DNA of 64,000 nt, from positions 1 through 64,000 of the forward strand of contig FOLJ01000022.1 of assembly GCA_900112325.1 (NCBI GenBank). The letters run 5' to 3'. Every line of letters starts with the position of its first letter. Position 1 is the first letter of the stretch. The notes under the pieces are model-generated. The model saw nothing but the letters and a program-made list of their open reading frames with translations, was not told the DNA's origin and searched no databases. Source of the DNA: Micromonospora sediminimaris (lineage in GTDB: Bacteria; Actinomycetota; Actinomycetes; Mycobacteriales; Micromonosporaceae). Shown here piece by piece: positions 15,946 through 24,900 of the stretch. The position numbers were made by a program, and so were the translations under genes.

Positions 15946-17112
15946 TCACATCGTGAACATGGCCTGTCCGGGGTACTCGCCACCGACAGGTGGGATGAAG
16001 TAGTAGCCGCCGCCGTACGGCAGCAGGTACCGCTCCAGCGCCTCGCTGGCCAGCCGCTGCTGGATGGCGGCGAATCCCTTCTCCACGTCCCGCTGGTAGC
16101 AGACAAAGATCTGCCCTAGGTGTTCCCCCGCCGCGTCGTCACGGCGCCGGTACGACCAGCCACGGCGCAGAATCTGGTGCGCCAACGCGTCCGGGGTGCG
16201 CGGGTTCGCCCGGCGGATATGCGCGTTCAGTGCGATGGTGCGGCCGTCGGGGTCGGCAGCATAGTCCGGGTCGGCAGTCTCAGTGTCCTGCCCCAGCGGT
16301 GCCCCCGTGTCCTTGCGTCGACCGAAGACTTTTTCCTGCTCAGTTGTGGACTCCACGTCCCAGCTCGACATGGCCAGGCGGATCAGCCGCACCACCTGGT
16401 AAGTACCGCCGACGCACCAGGCCGGCTCGCCGTCGCCCGGCTTCACCCAGACCAGGTCGTCCATCAGTTGAGCGTCTGACGCCTCCGGGTTGCCGGCCCC
16501 CTCCCGGAAGCCGAACAGGTTGCGCACCCCGGGCCCCCGGTTACGCGGGTGAAAGCCATCCAGCCGCCAGCGAGGCCGCAGGCCTGGTAGCGACCGGCGC
16601 GACGCCCGTTTGGCGATAGTCGGGTCGGTGGCGGTGATCTGCACGAGCAGGTCACCGTGGCACCAGTCGAGATCGAGCACGTCGCTGGGGAACTCCGGCA
16701 TCGCCGTCAGTAGTCGTGGCGGGCTCAGCCCGAACCGGTCGTCAAAGAGTGAGCCGCCGACCGCGACGGAAACGATGGCGTCGCGCACGGGCTGGCCCAG
16801 CGCACGCAGGGCCGCTGCGAGTCCGGCACGATTCGTGGCGGTCACGTCGTATGCGGTCATGGTGCAGGCGGGCAGCGGCGGTGAGACGACACCGGCCGGG
16901 TGGACGACCGGGGCGGCGCGGTCGATGGCTGGTCGTCCGGTGCCGGGCGGCGTGGCCCGGTCGGCGTTGTTCGACGAGTCAGGCCGGCGGCAGCCAGCCG
17001 CCGCGCTGGCGGCGGTGCCTGCGGCCACCAGGCCGGTTAGGACTGCCCGACGGCGCATGCCACGGTGCGGGATGTGCGGCCGGTGCGGCTCCCGACCGTC
17101 GCCGTCAGGCAT
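15946..17112 (-). CDS. DyP-type (EfeB-like) heme peroxidase, exported
   Basis: A 388-residue dye-decolorising peroxidase homologue. The N-terminus has RRRAVLTGLVAAGTA ending in AAAGC, which looks like a Tat signal with a lipobox, so the mature protein is probably a surface lipoprotein; translation could also begin at the internal ATG at 17058 (MRRRAVLTG). The family signature GxxDG is present as GFREGAGNPE, with Glu in place of the catalytic distal Asp. The axial histidine is in ALNAHIRRANP, and the C-terminal GGGYYFIPP is characteristic. The gene overlaps the protease gene by eight bases and is the last of the RHS operon. The Glu substitution may change peroxidase activity. Confidence 0.87.
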   Translation of the reverse strand: MPDGDGREPHRPHIPHRGMRRRAVLTGLVAAGTAASAAAGCRRPDSSNNADRATPPGTGRPAIDRAAPVVHPAGVVSPPLPACTMTAYDVTATNRAGLAAALRALGQPVRDAIVSVAVGGSLFDDRFGLSPPRLLTAMPEFPSDVLDLDWCHGDLLVQITATDPTIAKRASRRSLPGLRPRWRLDGFHPRNRGPGVRNLFGFREGAGNPEASDAQLMDDLVWVKPGDGEPAWCVGGTYQVVRLIRLAMSSWDVESTTEQEKVFGRRKDTGAPLGQDTETADPDYAADPDGRTIALNAHIRRANPRTPDALAHQILRRGWSYRRRDDAAGEHLGQIFVCYQRDVEKGFAAIQQRLASEALERYLLPYGGGYYFIPPVGGEYPGQAMFTM

Positions 17113-18367
17113 CGCCGGTCCGGCCGAACAGTTCCGGTCCGACGTACAGCAGCCGGTTCGGTGAGGTGTCGGTGCTCGCCAGTCGCAGCGTGTTCACGGT
17201 CGATGCGGCAATGACTCGCTGTGCCACCTGGGTCGGGGGCAGCGTCGGCTCCTCCGCCAGCAGTAGCGCCACGGCGCCGGCGACGTGCGGCGCAGCCATT
17301 GAGGTGCCGCGCTGGGAACTGGAGGCGCTGGCGGTGGCGTGGCTGGCTGAGCGGATGTTCTCGCCGGGGGCAAACAGGTCCAGGCAGGTGCCGTGGTTGG
17401 AACCCGGGTCGGTGCCGCCCCATCCGCGCGCCCGCTCGTCGGAGGAGTTGCTGGCACCGACCGTGATTGCGGACGGCTCGGAGGCGGGGCTGTAGTTGCA
17501 CGCGTTCGCGTCCTTGTTGCCAGCGGCGATGACGTACGTGACACCGCTGGCGACCGAGGCGGAGACGGCCTGGTTCTGCAGGGTGGAGAAGCCACCGCCG
17601 AGGCTCATGTTCGCCACCGCCGGGTGCTGGGCGTTGGCGGTGACCCAGTCGACGCCCGCGATGACCTGGCTTTGCGTGCCGGGTCCGGCGCAGCTCAGCA
17701 CGCGAACCGACACCAGCGACACGTTGCTCGCCAGCCCGTACGTCGCACCGCCGACGGTGCCGGCCACGTGCGTGCCGTGCCCGTTCACGCTGCAGTCCTC
17801 ACCGTCCCAGCCATCCTGGATGGCGTCGAAGCCCACGCTGGCGCGACCGCCGAACTCACGGTGATCGGTACGGATCCCGGTATCCAAGACGTACGCGTGC
17901 ACGCCGGCACCGGCCGAGTCTGGGTAGACGTACTCGTCGTTCAGCACCGATGTGCGCTGGTCGATTCGGTCGAGGCTCCAGATCGGGTACGGCCGGGTCT
18001 CCGCCGGGTAGACCAGCGTGTCGGCCTCGACCAGCGCCACCGACGGGTCGGCGGCCAGCCGGCGCGCCCTCTCCTCGGTGGTTCTCACCACGAATCCGTC
18101 CAGCGCCGCCTCGTACGTCCGCACCACGGTGCCGCCATACCGGCGCGCCACCGCGCCGGCCAGCGAGGCGGGCGACCGGCCAGCCTCCGGTCGCAGCGCT
18201 ACGATGTACTGCCCTTCGACCACCTCGGCGCCGTGCGGAACGACGATGTGGCCGTCGGGCGGTGCCGCGGCCGCGCCGGATCCACCTGCCGCCAGCGGCG
18301 CGACGACCAGCATGGCCGCCGCGACCCGCCCGCACCAGCGCCACGAAGAATCCTTTGCCATACCCAT
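17105..18367 (-). CDS. Secreted subtilisin-like serine protease (S8)
   Basis: A 420-residue preproprotease. A signal peptide (AAAMLVVAPLAAGGSGAAAA) is followed by an I9-type inhibitor propeptide (EGQYIVALRPEAG to about 115) and the peptidase domain with all three catalytic residues: Asp in AYVLDTGIRTDH, His in NGHGTHVAGTVGG and Ser in GTSMAAPHVAGAVA; the oxyanion Asn is in AAGNKDANAC. The length fits proteinase K-like enzymes. It lies 22 bases after the SUKH gene and overlaps the DyP gene, in the same operon as the RHS protein. It could process the exported RHS protein or be an independent effector; this is inference. Confidence 0.93.
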   Translation of the reverse strand: MGMAKDSSWRWCGRVAAAMLVVAPLAAGGSGAAAAPPDGHIVVPHGAEVVEGQYIVALRPEAGRSPASLAGAVARRYGGTVVRTYEAALDGFVVRTTEERARRLAADPSVALVEADTLVYPAETRPYPIWSLDRIDQRTSVLNDEYVYPDSAGAGVHAYVLDTGIRTDHREFGGRASVGFDAIQDGWDGEDCSVNGHGTHVAGTVGGATYGLASNVSLVSVRVLSCAGPGTQSQVIAGVDWVTANAQHPAVANMSLGGGFSTLQNQAVSASVASGVTYVIAAGNKDANACNYSPASEPSAITVGASNSSDERARGWGGTDPGSNHGTCLDLFAPGENIRSASHATASASSSQRGTSMAAPHVAGAVALLLAEEPTLPPTQVAQRVIAASTVNTLRLASTDTSPNRLLYVGPELFGRTGDA

Positions 18368-18389
18368 TCCTCCCCCGTGTGTGGCCGGC

Positions 18390-18926
18390 TCAGCCGCCGG
18401 CGATGTCGGCGTATATCGCGTCGTACCGGTCGGTGTCCATCGTCAGCAGCCCGTCGCTCCCGACGGTGAACGCGCCCTGCCGATAGCAGCGGACGAAAAA
18501 GTCCACCAGCCGTTCGGTATCGGCAAACTCAATCTCGGTCGGTTCACCAATCAGCACTCCGGCGATGCCGGGCCGCTCGTTTCCGGACCACACCGCCGCG
18601 TAGAGGTCACCACTCGGTCCGCCGAGCAGCGGCATCCACCGCGTACCAAGCACCGGATCGTCCTCATACGCTGGCCGAAGGGCAGCGGCCTCAGCCGCCG
18701 ACAGCGGCCGGTAGCCGGGCACCAGGTTCACGGTGTCCTGGATCTGCCCGGGCTCGGAGCGAACTCCGTTACACCAGCCGAACCAGGTGGCCACGTCCTC
18801 GGGCACGGGCGCACCGTACGCGCGCTCCACCTCCCCGCGGGAAGTACCCGGCACGAGCAACGAGGCGACTGGACGACCTAGCTCACGGACGATCGTCACC
18901 AGTTCGTCGAGACGGTCGATCAGCAT
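18390..18926 (-). CDS. SUKH (SMI1/KNR4) family immunity protein
   Basis: A 178-residue acidic, soluble protein. It has the SUKH-type order: an N-terminal helix, PVPEDVATWFGWCNGVRS (the proline, hydrophobic and NG signature), LSAAEAAALRPAYED, RWMPLLGGPSGDLYAAVW and a C-terminal DTERLVDFFVRCYRQGAF helix. SUKH proteins neutralise diverse nuclease toxins of polymorphic toxin systems. The gene starts 15 bases after the end of the RHS gene, exactly where the cognate immunity gene of a toxin tip is expected. So I infer it protects the producer from the NucA/NucB-like tip. Confidence 0.82.
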   Translation of the reverse strand: MLIDRLDELVTIVRELGRPVASLLVPGTSRGEVERAYGAPVPEDVATWFGWCNGVRSEPGQIQDTVNLVPGYRPLSAAEAAALRPAYEDDPVLGTRWMPLLGGPSGDLYAAVWSGNERPGIAGVLIGEPTEIEFADTERLVDFFVRCYRQGAFTVGSDGLLTMDTDRYDAIYADIAGG

Positions 18927-18941
18927 GTGCGCTCCCGTTCG

Positions 18942-21900
18942 TCAATTGACGCGCACATAGTAACGATCACCATTGGCAACGCCGTTGTCTCGAAGGAACG
19001 GCCACAGCGAATCTCGGCCGTGCGAGGTGTTCTGTGTCCGGTCGATGAGACGCAGCTGCGCTCCGGCTCCCCCCTCGCGGGTCGACGCGAACGGGTACTC
19101 CTCCCAGGACAGGTTGCGGCCAAGCGAGTCCGGCCGCGGCTCGCCGGCCTGGGCAGCGTTGCGGTTCGCCCGGACATTCGACCGGCCGGTCTGTCGGGTG
19201 ACGATCGGGCTGTGCCCGTTGCGGATAGCGTTTTCGAAGTTGTCGGCCACATCCGGGTACCGATTGCGGTTGATCTCATGCACCGGCAGGACCTCGGTGT
19301 CTCCGTTGCATCCCACCGCGAAGATGCGCGGCGCGTTGGTGTTATGGACGAGGACCGGCTCGCCACCGACCACCACGTGGTACGTGTGCAGGTCGTCGAC
19401 GGTGAGGTTGTGGACCCGCTGCACGTCGGTGCGGTGCTGGATCGCGGTGATCTGGACGTGGGTGCCGGCCCCGGTTTGGAGCAGGCCGCCCGTCCGCAGG
19501 TCCTTCGCCTCACGCCACTCACCCGGTTCGGGCATCCAAAATGGGTGGCCGTCGGTCGCGGTGAGCGTGCCGTCGGCGGCGCCGTCGCCGTCGGTGTCCA
19601 CGGCGATGTCCACCAAGCGCTTGACGCCGTCCCCGGTGATCACACCGGTGACCGTGCGGGCCGCCGTTTGGCCGGTCTCGGGATCGCCAGCCAACACCCT
19701 GTCACCCAACCGCACGTCGGCGATCCGCTTGCGCGAACCGTCGGCCATCTGCACCAACGTCTCCGGGGTGAAGCTGTTCGGTGTCGAACAGCTTCGCCCG
19801 CCGCCGGGACGCGCCGGCTTGGTGCCCAGTGGGTCGTTCAGCGCGGTCGGCCGGTTCAGGGCGTACGTGTACGGGTTGGACTCGCCCGATGTGATGCCGA
19901 TCGGATCTTCGCTGATGAAACGCTGCAGGACCGGGCTGTAGTAGCGGGACCGGTAGTAGTAGAGCCCGGTGCCGTCGTCTTCGCGGCCGGTGTAGCGGTA
20001 GGGGTTGCCACCGTCGTCACCGGTAACACTGGTGGTGCCGAACGGGTCGTACGCGTACTGCGCCCCCGCCCCGGCGTCGTCGACCAACGCCACAGTACTA
20101 CCCACGCCGTCGGTGAGGAACCGCTTGGTCGTACCGCCCGACTCGCGCAGGTGCCAGCCGTCGAACCCGGCACCGGTCATCGTCGCCGTGACCGCCCCAG
20201 CCACCTTTTCCTGCACCGGGTTCGCCCCGTCGTACAGATAGTTCGTGGTAGCTGCGCCGATGGTGCGGGCGGTGCGGCGGCCGTCAGTGGCGTATCCGAA
20301 GGTGGCGGACAACCCCGGGCGGCTCAGTGAGGATAGTTCGCCACGCGGGCTCCACGTGTACGTGGTCTCGCCATCGGAGGTGAGGTTGCCGTCGGCGTCG
20401 TAGGTGACATCGACGTCGTCCAAGGTGTCGATCCGGTTGGCCGCGTCATAGGTCGCGGGCCCGAACGGCGCGGGTAGGACTGGACGAGAGTAGCTACCGG
20501 AGGTCCGGATCGGCAGGCCGGCAGCGTCGTAGTCGTACACCAGCTCGCCCAGCACGGTCGTTCCGGCCTGGTAGGTAATCGACTTCACTTGGCCCGCGTG
20601 GTTGTAGTTGTAGACCTGGTGCACGCCCTCGCCGGGCGCCCCTACCCGCTCCGGCCGGCCCACGGCGTCCCGGGTGATGGCGGTGACCTGCGTACCGTTG
20701 CGATGGATCTCGCTGAGGGCGCCGTTGGCGTCGTAAACATGCCGTGTGGCACCGTCTGGCAGCGTCATGGTGCGGTCTCGCACGGTCGTGCCGTAGCTGT
20801 AGTCGACGGTGCCTTGCGGCGTTATCTCGCTGCGTACCCGGTCGAAGTCGTCGTACTCGAGCGTGGTCGTGCCGGCCTGTGAGTCGGTGGTGCCGCGTAG
20901 CCGGTCGGCCAGGTCGAAGGTGTAGTCGACCGTGGTCCCGCCGACGCGGGTCTGCCCGGGGCGGTTCAGCTCGTCATAGTCGTGCTCGGTGACGATTTGC
21001 CGCCGGCTGGTGTGCCGGGTCAGGTTGCCGTTTCGGTCGTACCCAAAGGTCTCGGCCCTGCCGAGTGGGTCGGTGATCTTCTCGAGCAGATCCATCTCGT
21101 TGTAGTCGTAGACCGTCTCGCCGCCCCGCGGGTCGGTCACGATGTGGAGCATGCCGTTCGCGTTGTATTCGAAAACAGTCGTGTGTCCGAGCGGGTCGGT
21201 GACCGAACGCGCCTTGCCGTGGTGCGCCCAGGCGGTTTCGGTGGCGGCACCGCGGCCGTCCACCTCGTACACCGGTCGGCCAATCGCGTCGAAGCCGGCC
21301 CGCAGGCTCCGCCCATCTGGATCGGTGATGGTCACCGGGTCCGCGTCGGCGTACTCGTACGTCGTCTCGCGCTGCCCCGGATCGATTTCCTTGGTGATCA
21401 GTCCGGCTGCGTTGACCTCGTACGTGGTACGGCGGTTGGTCGCGTCGGTGACGCTCCTGGTGGCGCCGCGCCCGTCCAGGTCCACGCTCGTGCTGTTGCC
21501 GAACGTGTCAGTAAACTTGGTCAGCTCACCGTGGGGGCCGTTTCGTTCAAACACCTCGGAGCGGGCCTGCGGCGTGCCCGCGAGGTACGTGATCTCCTGG
21601 ACCTGACCCGCGTCGTCGTAGTCGTAGGTGGTGCGGCGGTCGAGGGCGTCCACCGTGGCTACGGGACGCACGCCACTGTCGTCGTACTCGGTCCGGACAG
21701 TTTGCGCCCTGCCGGTGCCGAAGGCGCGGGTGTCCGTGAGGACCGCACCGTGGGCGTTGAACGTGAACCGACGCACGTGGCCGCGGGGGTCGGTCATCCG
21801 CGTTTCGGTGATGGCGCCGCCAGCGGTGGTGTACTCGAACTCGGTCAGTCCGCCATCTGCGGCCCGCTGCGACTCGACCCGGCCCTGGTTGTCGTACTCG

Positions 21901-24900
21901 TTGACCATGAACTCGGTGCCGCGTGGGTCGCGCGCGGTCTTCATTCGGCCGGCCGTATCCCAGGTGTACTCGGTGACCCCGCCGTCTGGATTCGTCACCG
22001 TCTTCAGGTGGCCGGTTCCGTGGTACGTGTAACTAACCCGGCGCCCGATGTTGTCCTCGATGGCGCTGATGCGCGGCGGGTTGGCAGAGTCGTAGCTGAA
22101 CCGCACCCAGCGGCCGCTCGGGGAGGTGATTTGGGTGATGGCGCCGTTCTGCCGGACTTTGCCGTCGGTACCCGGACCGGCCGTGGCCCGGGTGATGGTG
22201 GTGGTGTTGCCATACTTGTCGCGGATCGCCTGGACGGGTGCCTCGTCGCCGAGGACGATCACGGTGCCGTCCCGGAGCGTGACGTCCCAGCCGTCGCCGT
22301 TCCACGCCACGGTAGACCCGTCGTACTTTGTGGGAGTCGGTGCGGCCCGGAAGACAGCACCGGCGTAGTCGGTGCCCGGCGTTGTCCTCGTGTAGTGAAT
22401 CTTCGAGCCGTCCGGCTGGATCAGGTCGAACGTCTGAAAGTCGAAGTTGCCGATGCTACCGGGTGACCACGGGAAGATGCCGTAGTTGAAGTTCATTCCC
22501 GTGCCGAAGACTCGGGCGTCCTGGTCGCCCTGCTGGTACGTCCGTTTAATCTCGATTGGCAGGATGTCGTCGATGACCAGGTCGACGCTTTCGTCGACGA
22601 GCAGGCCTGTGGCTGGGTCCACCGGATCCGCGACCCGCACGCCGTTGGCCACCGGGGCGCGCGGCGGGGGATTCATCCCCGGCACAGCAGTCATCGCACC
22701 GGTCAGACGGTAAAACCTGACGTCCTTGTCGGGCACAATCCGCCTGCCGTCCCGGGAGACCGTGCCGTGTCCGTAGATGTGCCAGCCGCGGCCGTCCGGG
22801 TCGTAGTTCCAGAACTGGGTCCGGGTGCCCGGAGCTTCCTTGGTGTAGTTCGGGTAGACGATCGTGGCACCCTCGGGGAACAGCACCCCGCCGCCGGGTT
22901 GGACGCTGAAGTAGACCGGTACCTTCGTCGGCGGAAGCGGGAATGGTGGCCGGTCGATGGGCACGGGGGTGAGACTCAGCTCCCGGACAACGTTGCCGTC
23001 CGCGTCGCGGATCACCGTGCCGGCCGGGATGCGCACCTCCAAGCCGGGGATCGCCTTGGTGGTGAGCACGACCTCCGTCGTGGTTGGGCTGGGCACCTGG
23101 ACCGTGTCGGCAGGGTCGATCTCCGGCAGGTAGATCGTGTGCGGCAGGACGAGCACCTGTCCGCGCTCGACCTCAACACCGATGTCGAACACGCCGTACT
23201 CGCCCTCCGCGGTGCGGCCGTCCACGCGCAGCGACAGATGGCCTCCGGGCACGTCGGCCAGGGCGAAGCGTCCCTTAGCGTCGGTGACGGCGCGCTTGCC
23301 GGCCGCGCTGACGGTGACCTTTGCCAGCGGCTGGCCCCGGGTGTCGAGCACCTTGCCGACCACGCCGGTCATCCCGACCGGGAACTGCAATGCGCGATCA
23401 CGGTGCGGCGGAGTCCACTCCCCGGTGACCCAATCGCCGCCGTCGAGGTGTCGGGCGTCCGGCTTCCAGCCGGTGGCGACCTGACAGGCGCTGGCCGCAG
23501 GCTTTGGCTTCGGCGCCGCGTCCGCCTGCCCGGGCGCTGGCGCCGACGGAACGAGTGCGGTCTCCGGCTCCGTGTCGCATACCGGGGTGACCGGTCGCGG
23601 CTCGGTGAGCGCCTTCCTGTCAGCAGTCCTGGGCACCAACGGCGTCGTGCGGTTCTTCAGGCCCAGCTCGATGGTGCCGGTGGCGCCCGTGCCCGGGTCG
23701 AGGATCAGCGTATGCACGCCCGTGGCGGTCAGCGTGGGCAACTGTTCCCGGAACCGGACCGGCCACCAGTGGTTGGCCAGCACCCGCCCGTCCGGGCCGA
23801 CGAGGGTGTAGTAGAAGGCGCCGCCGCCCTCGAGTCCGAGCGCGACGATGTTCATGTCGATTCGGTCACCGGCGTTGGCGGTGAACGTCAGCCGTGCATT
23901 CTGCGCCGGCCGCGCGATGGTGATCGTCTTGTTCGCGCCGTCCACGGTGAAGTCGCCTGCGTCGGCTTCGGTCGACAGAAAGAGCGTGAGATCACCGGTC
24001 TCCCGGTTGAACGTGGTGATCTCGATTCGGTGCTCACCGGAGACCGTCAGCGCCGGCAGGTCCAGACCGAACCGGGTGTCGATGTTGGCGCTGGTGAGCA
24101 GCGAGTTGTCCGGCCGGTACACCCGAACCGTGAGGTTCGCCATGGGGGTTCGGGTTCCGAGGCTCAGCCGCTGACCAACCTGCCCGGCAAACCGGCCCAC
24201 CACCCTCTGCCCGGGCAGCTCCACCGGAGCCGGGATCGCCGTGTCCAGCGCCATCTCGCCGACGTCGATCGCCTCGGCCGCGTACACGTTGACCCGCCCG
24301 GTGCCTGGTGACTCCGGATCCACTTGGAGCCGGTACCGGCCCGTGTCCGGCAACGCGGCGATGTCGAAGCTGCGCCCACTGCCCAGGCTGACCTGGCTGC
24401 CGTTGGGCCGGAACAGCCGTAGCGTCACCTCGCCCGGTATCGCGTTGTTGATCGTGCCCATAGAGATCGGCCGACCAGCGGTACCGTCAAAGAAGAACTC
24501 GGCATCCCGGCCCGGTCGGTCGATCGTCACGGACGAGCGGGTGTTAGAAGCCAGCGTGCCGCCGTCGATCGACGTCGACAGCCACGCCTTGACCGTGCCC
24601 ACCGCCTGCCACCCGGTGATGAGCAGGTGGTGCGTGCCCGTCTTGCGCAGGGTCGGTAGGGAACGTGCCTCGGGCCATCCCCGTGGCAGTTCGCGCTGCA
24701 CCTCGTCCGGCTCGATCAGCAACGCGCCCGGATAGTACGGGCGGTCATTTTGCTGGAGCAGGTTCTCCGAAAACCCGAGCTGGAGATCCTGCCCGGCGAT
24801 GCCCTCGAACGGCAGCCGCACCGACTGGCCCGGCCGCTCGATACGCAGGCTGGCCTCGGCACCGTTGACGCCGAGCGTCGACCCGTTGATCACCGAGGAC

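Noticed and set aside
20982-24311. Two long plus-strand open frames of about 494 and 514 codons
   Set aside because: They are antisense to the RHS gene, have no ribosome binding sites or recognisable domains, and arise from the codon bias of GC-rich DNA.
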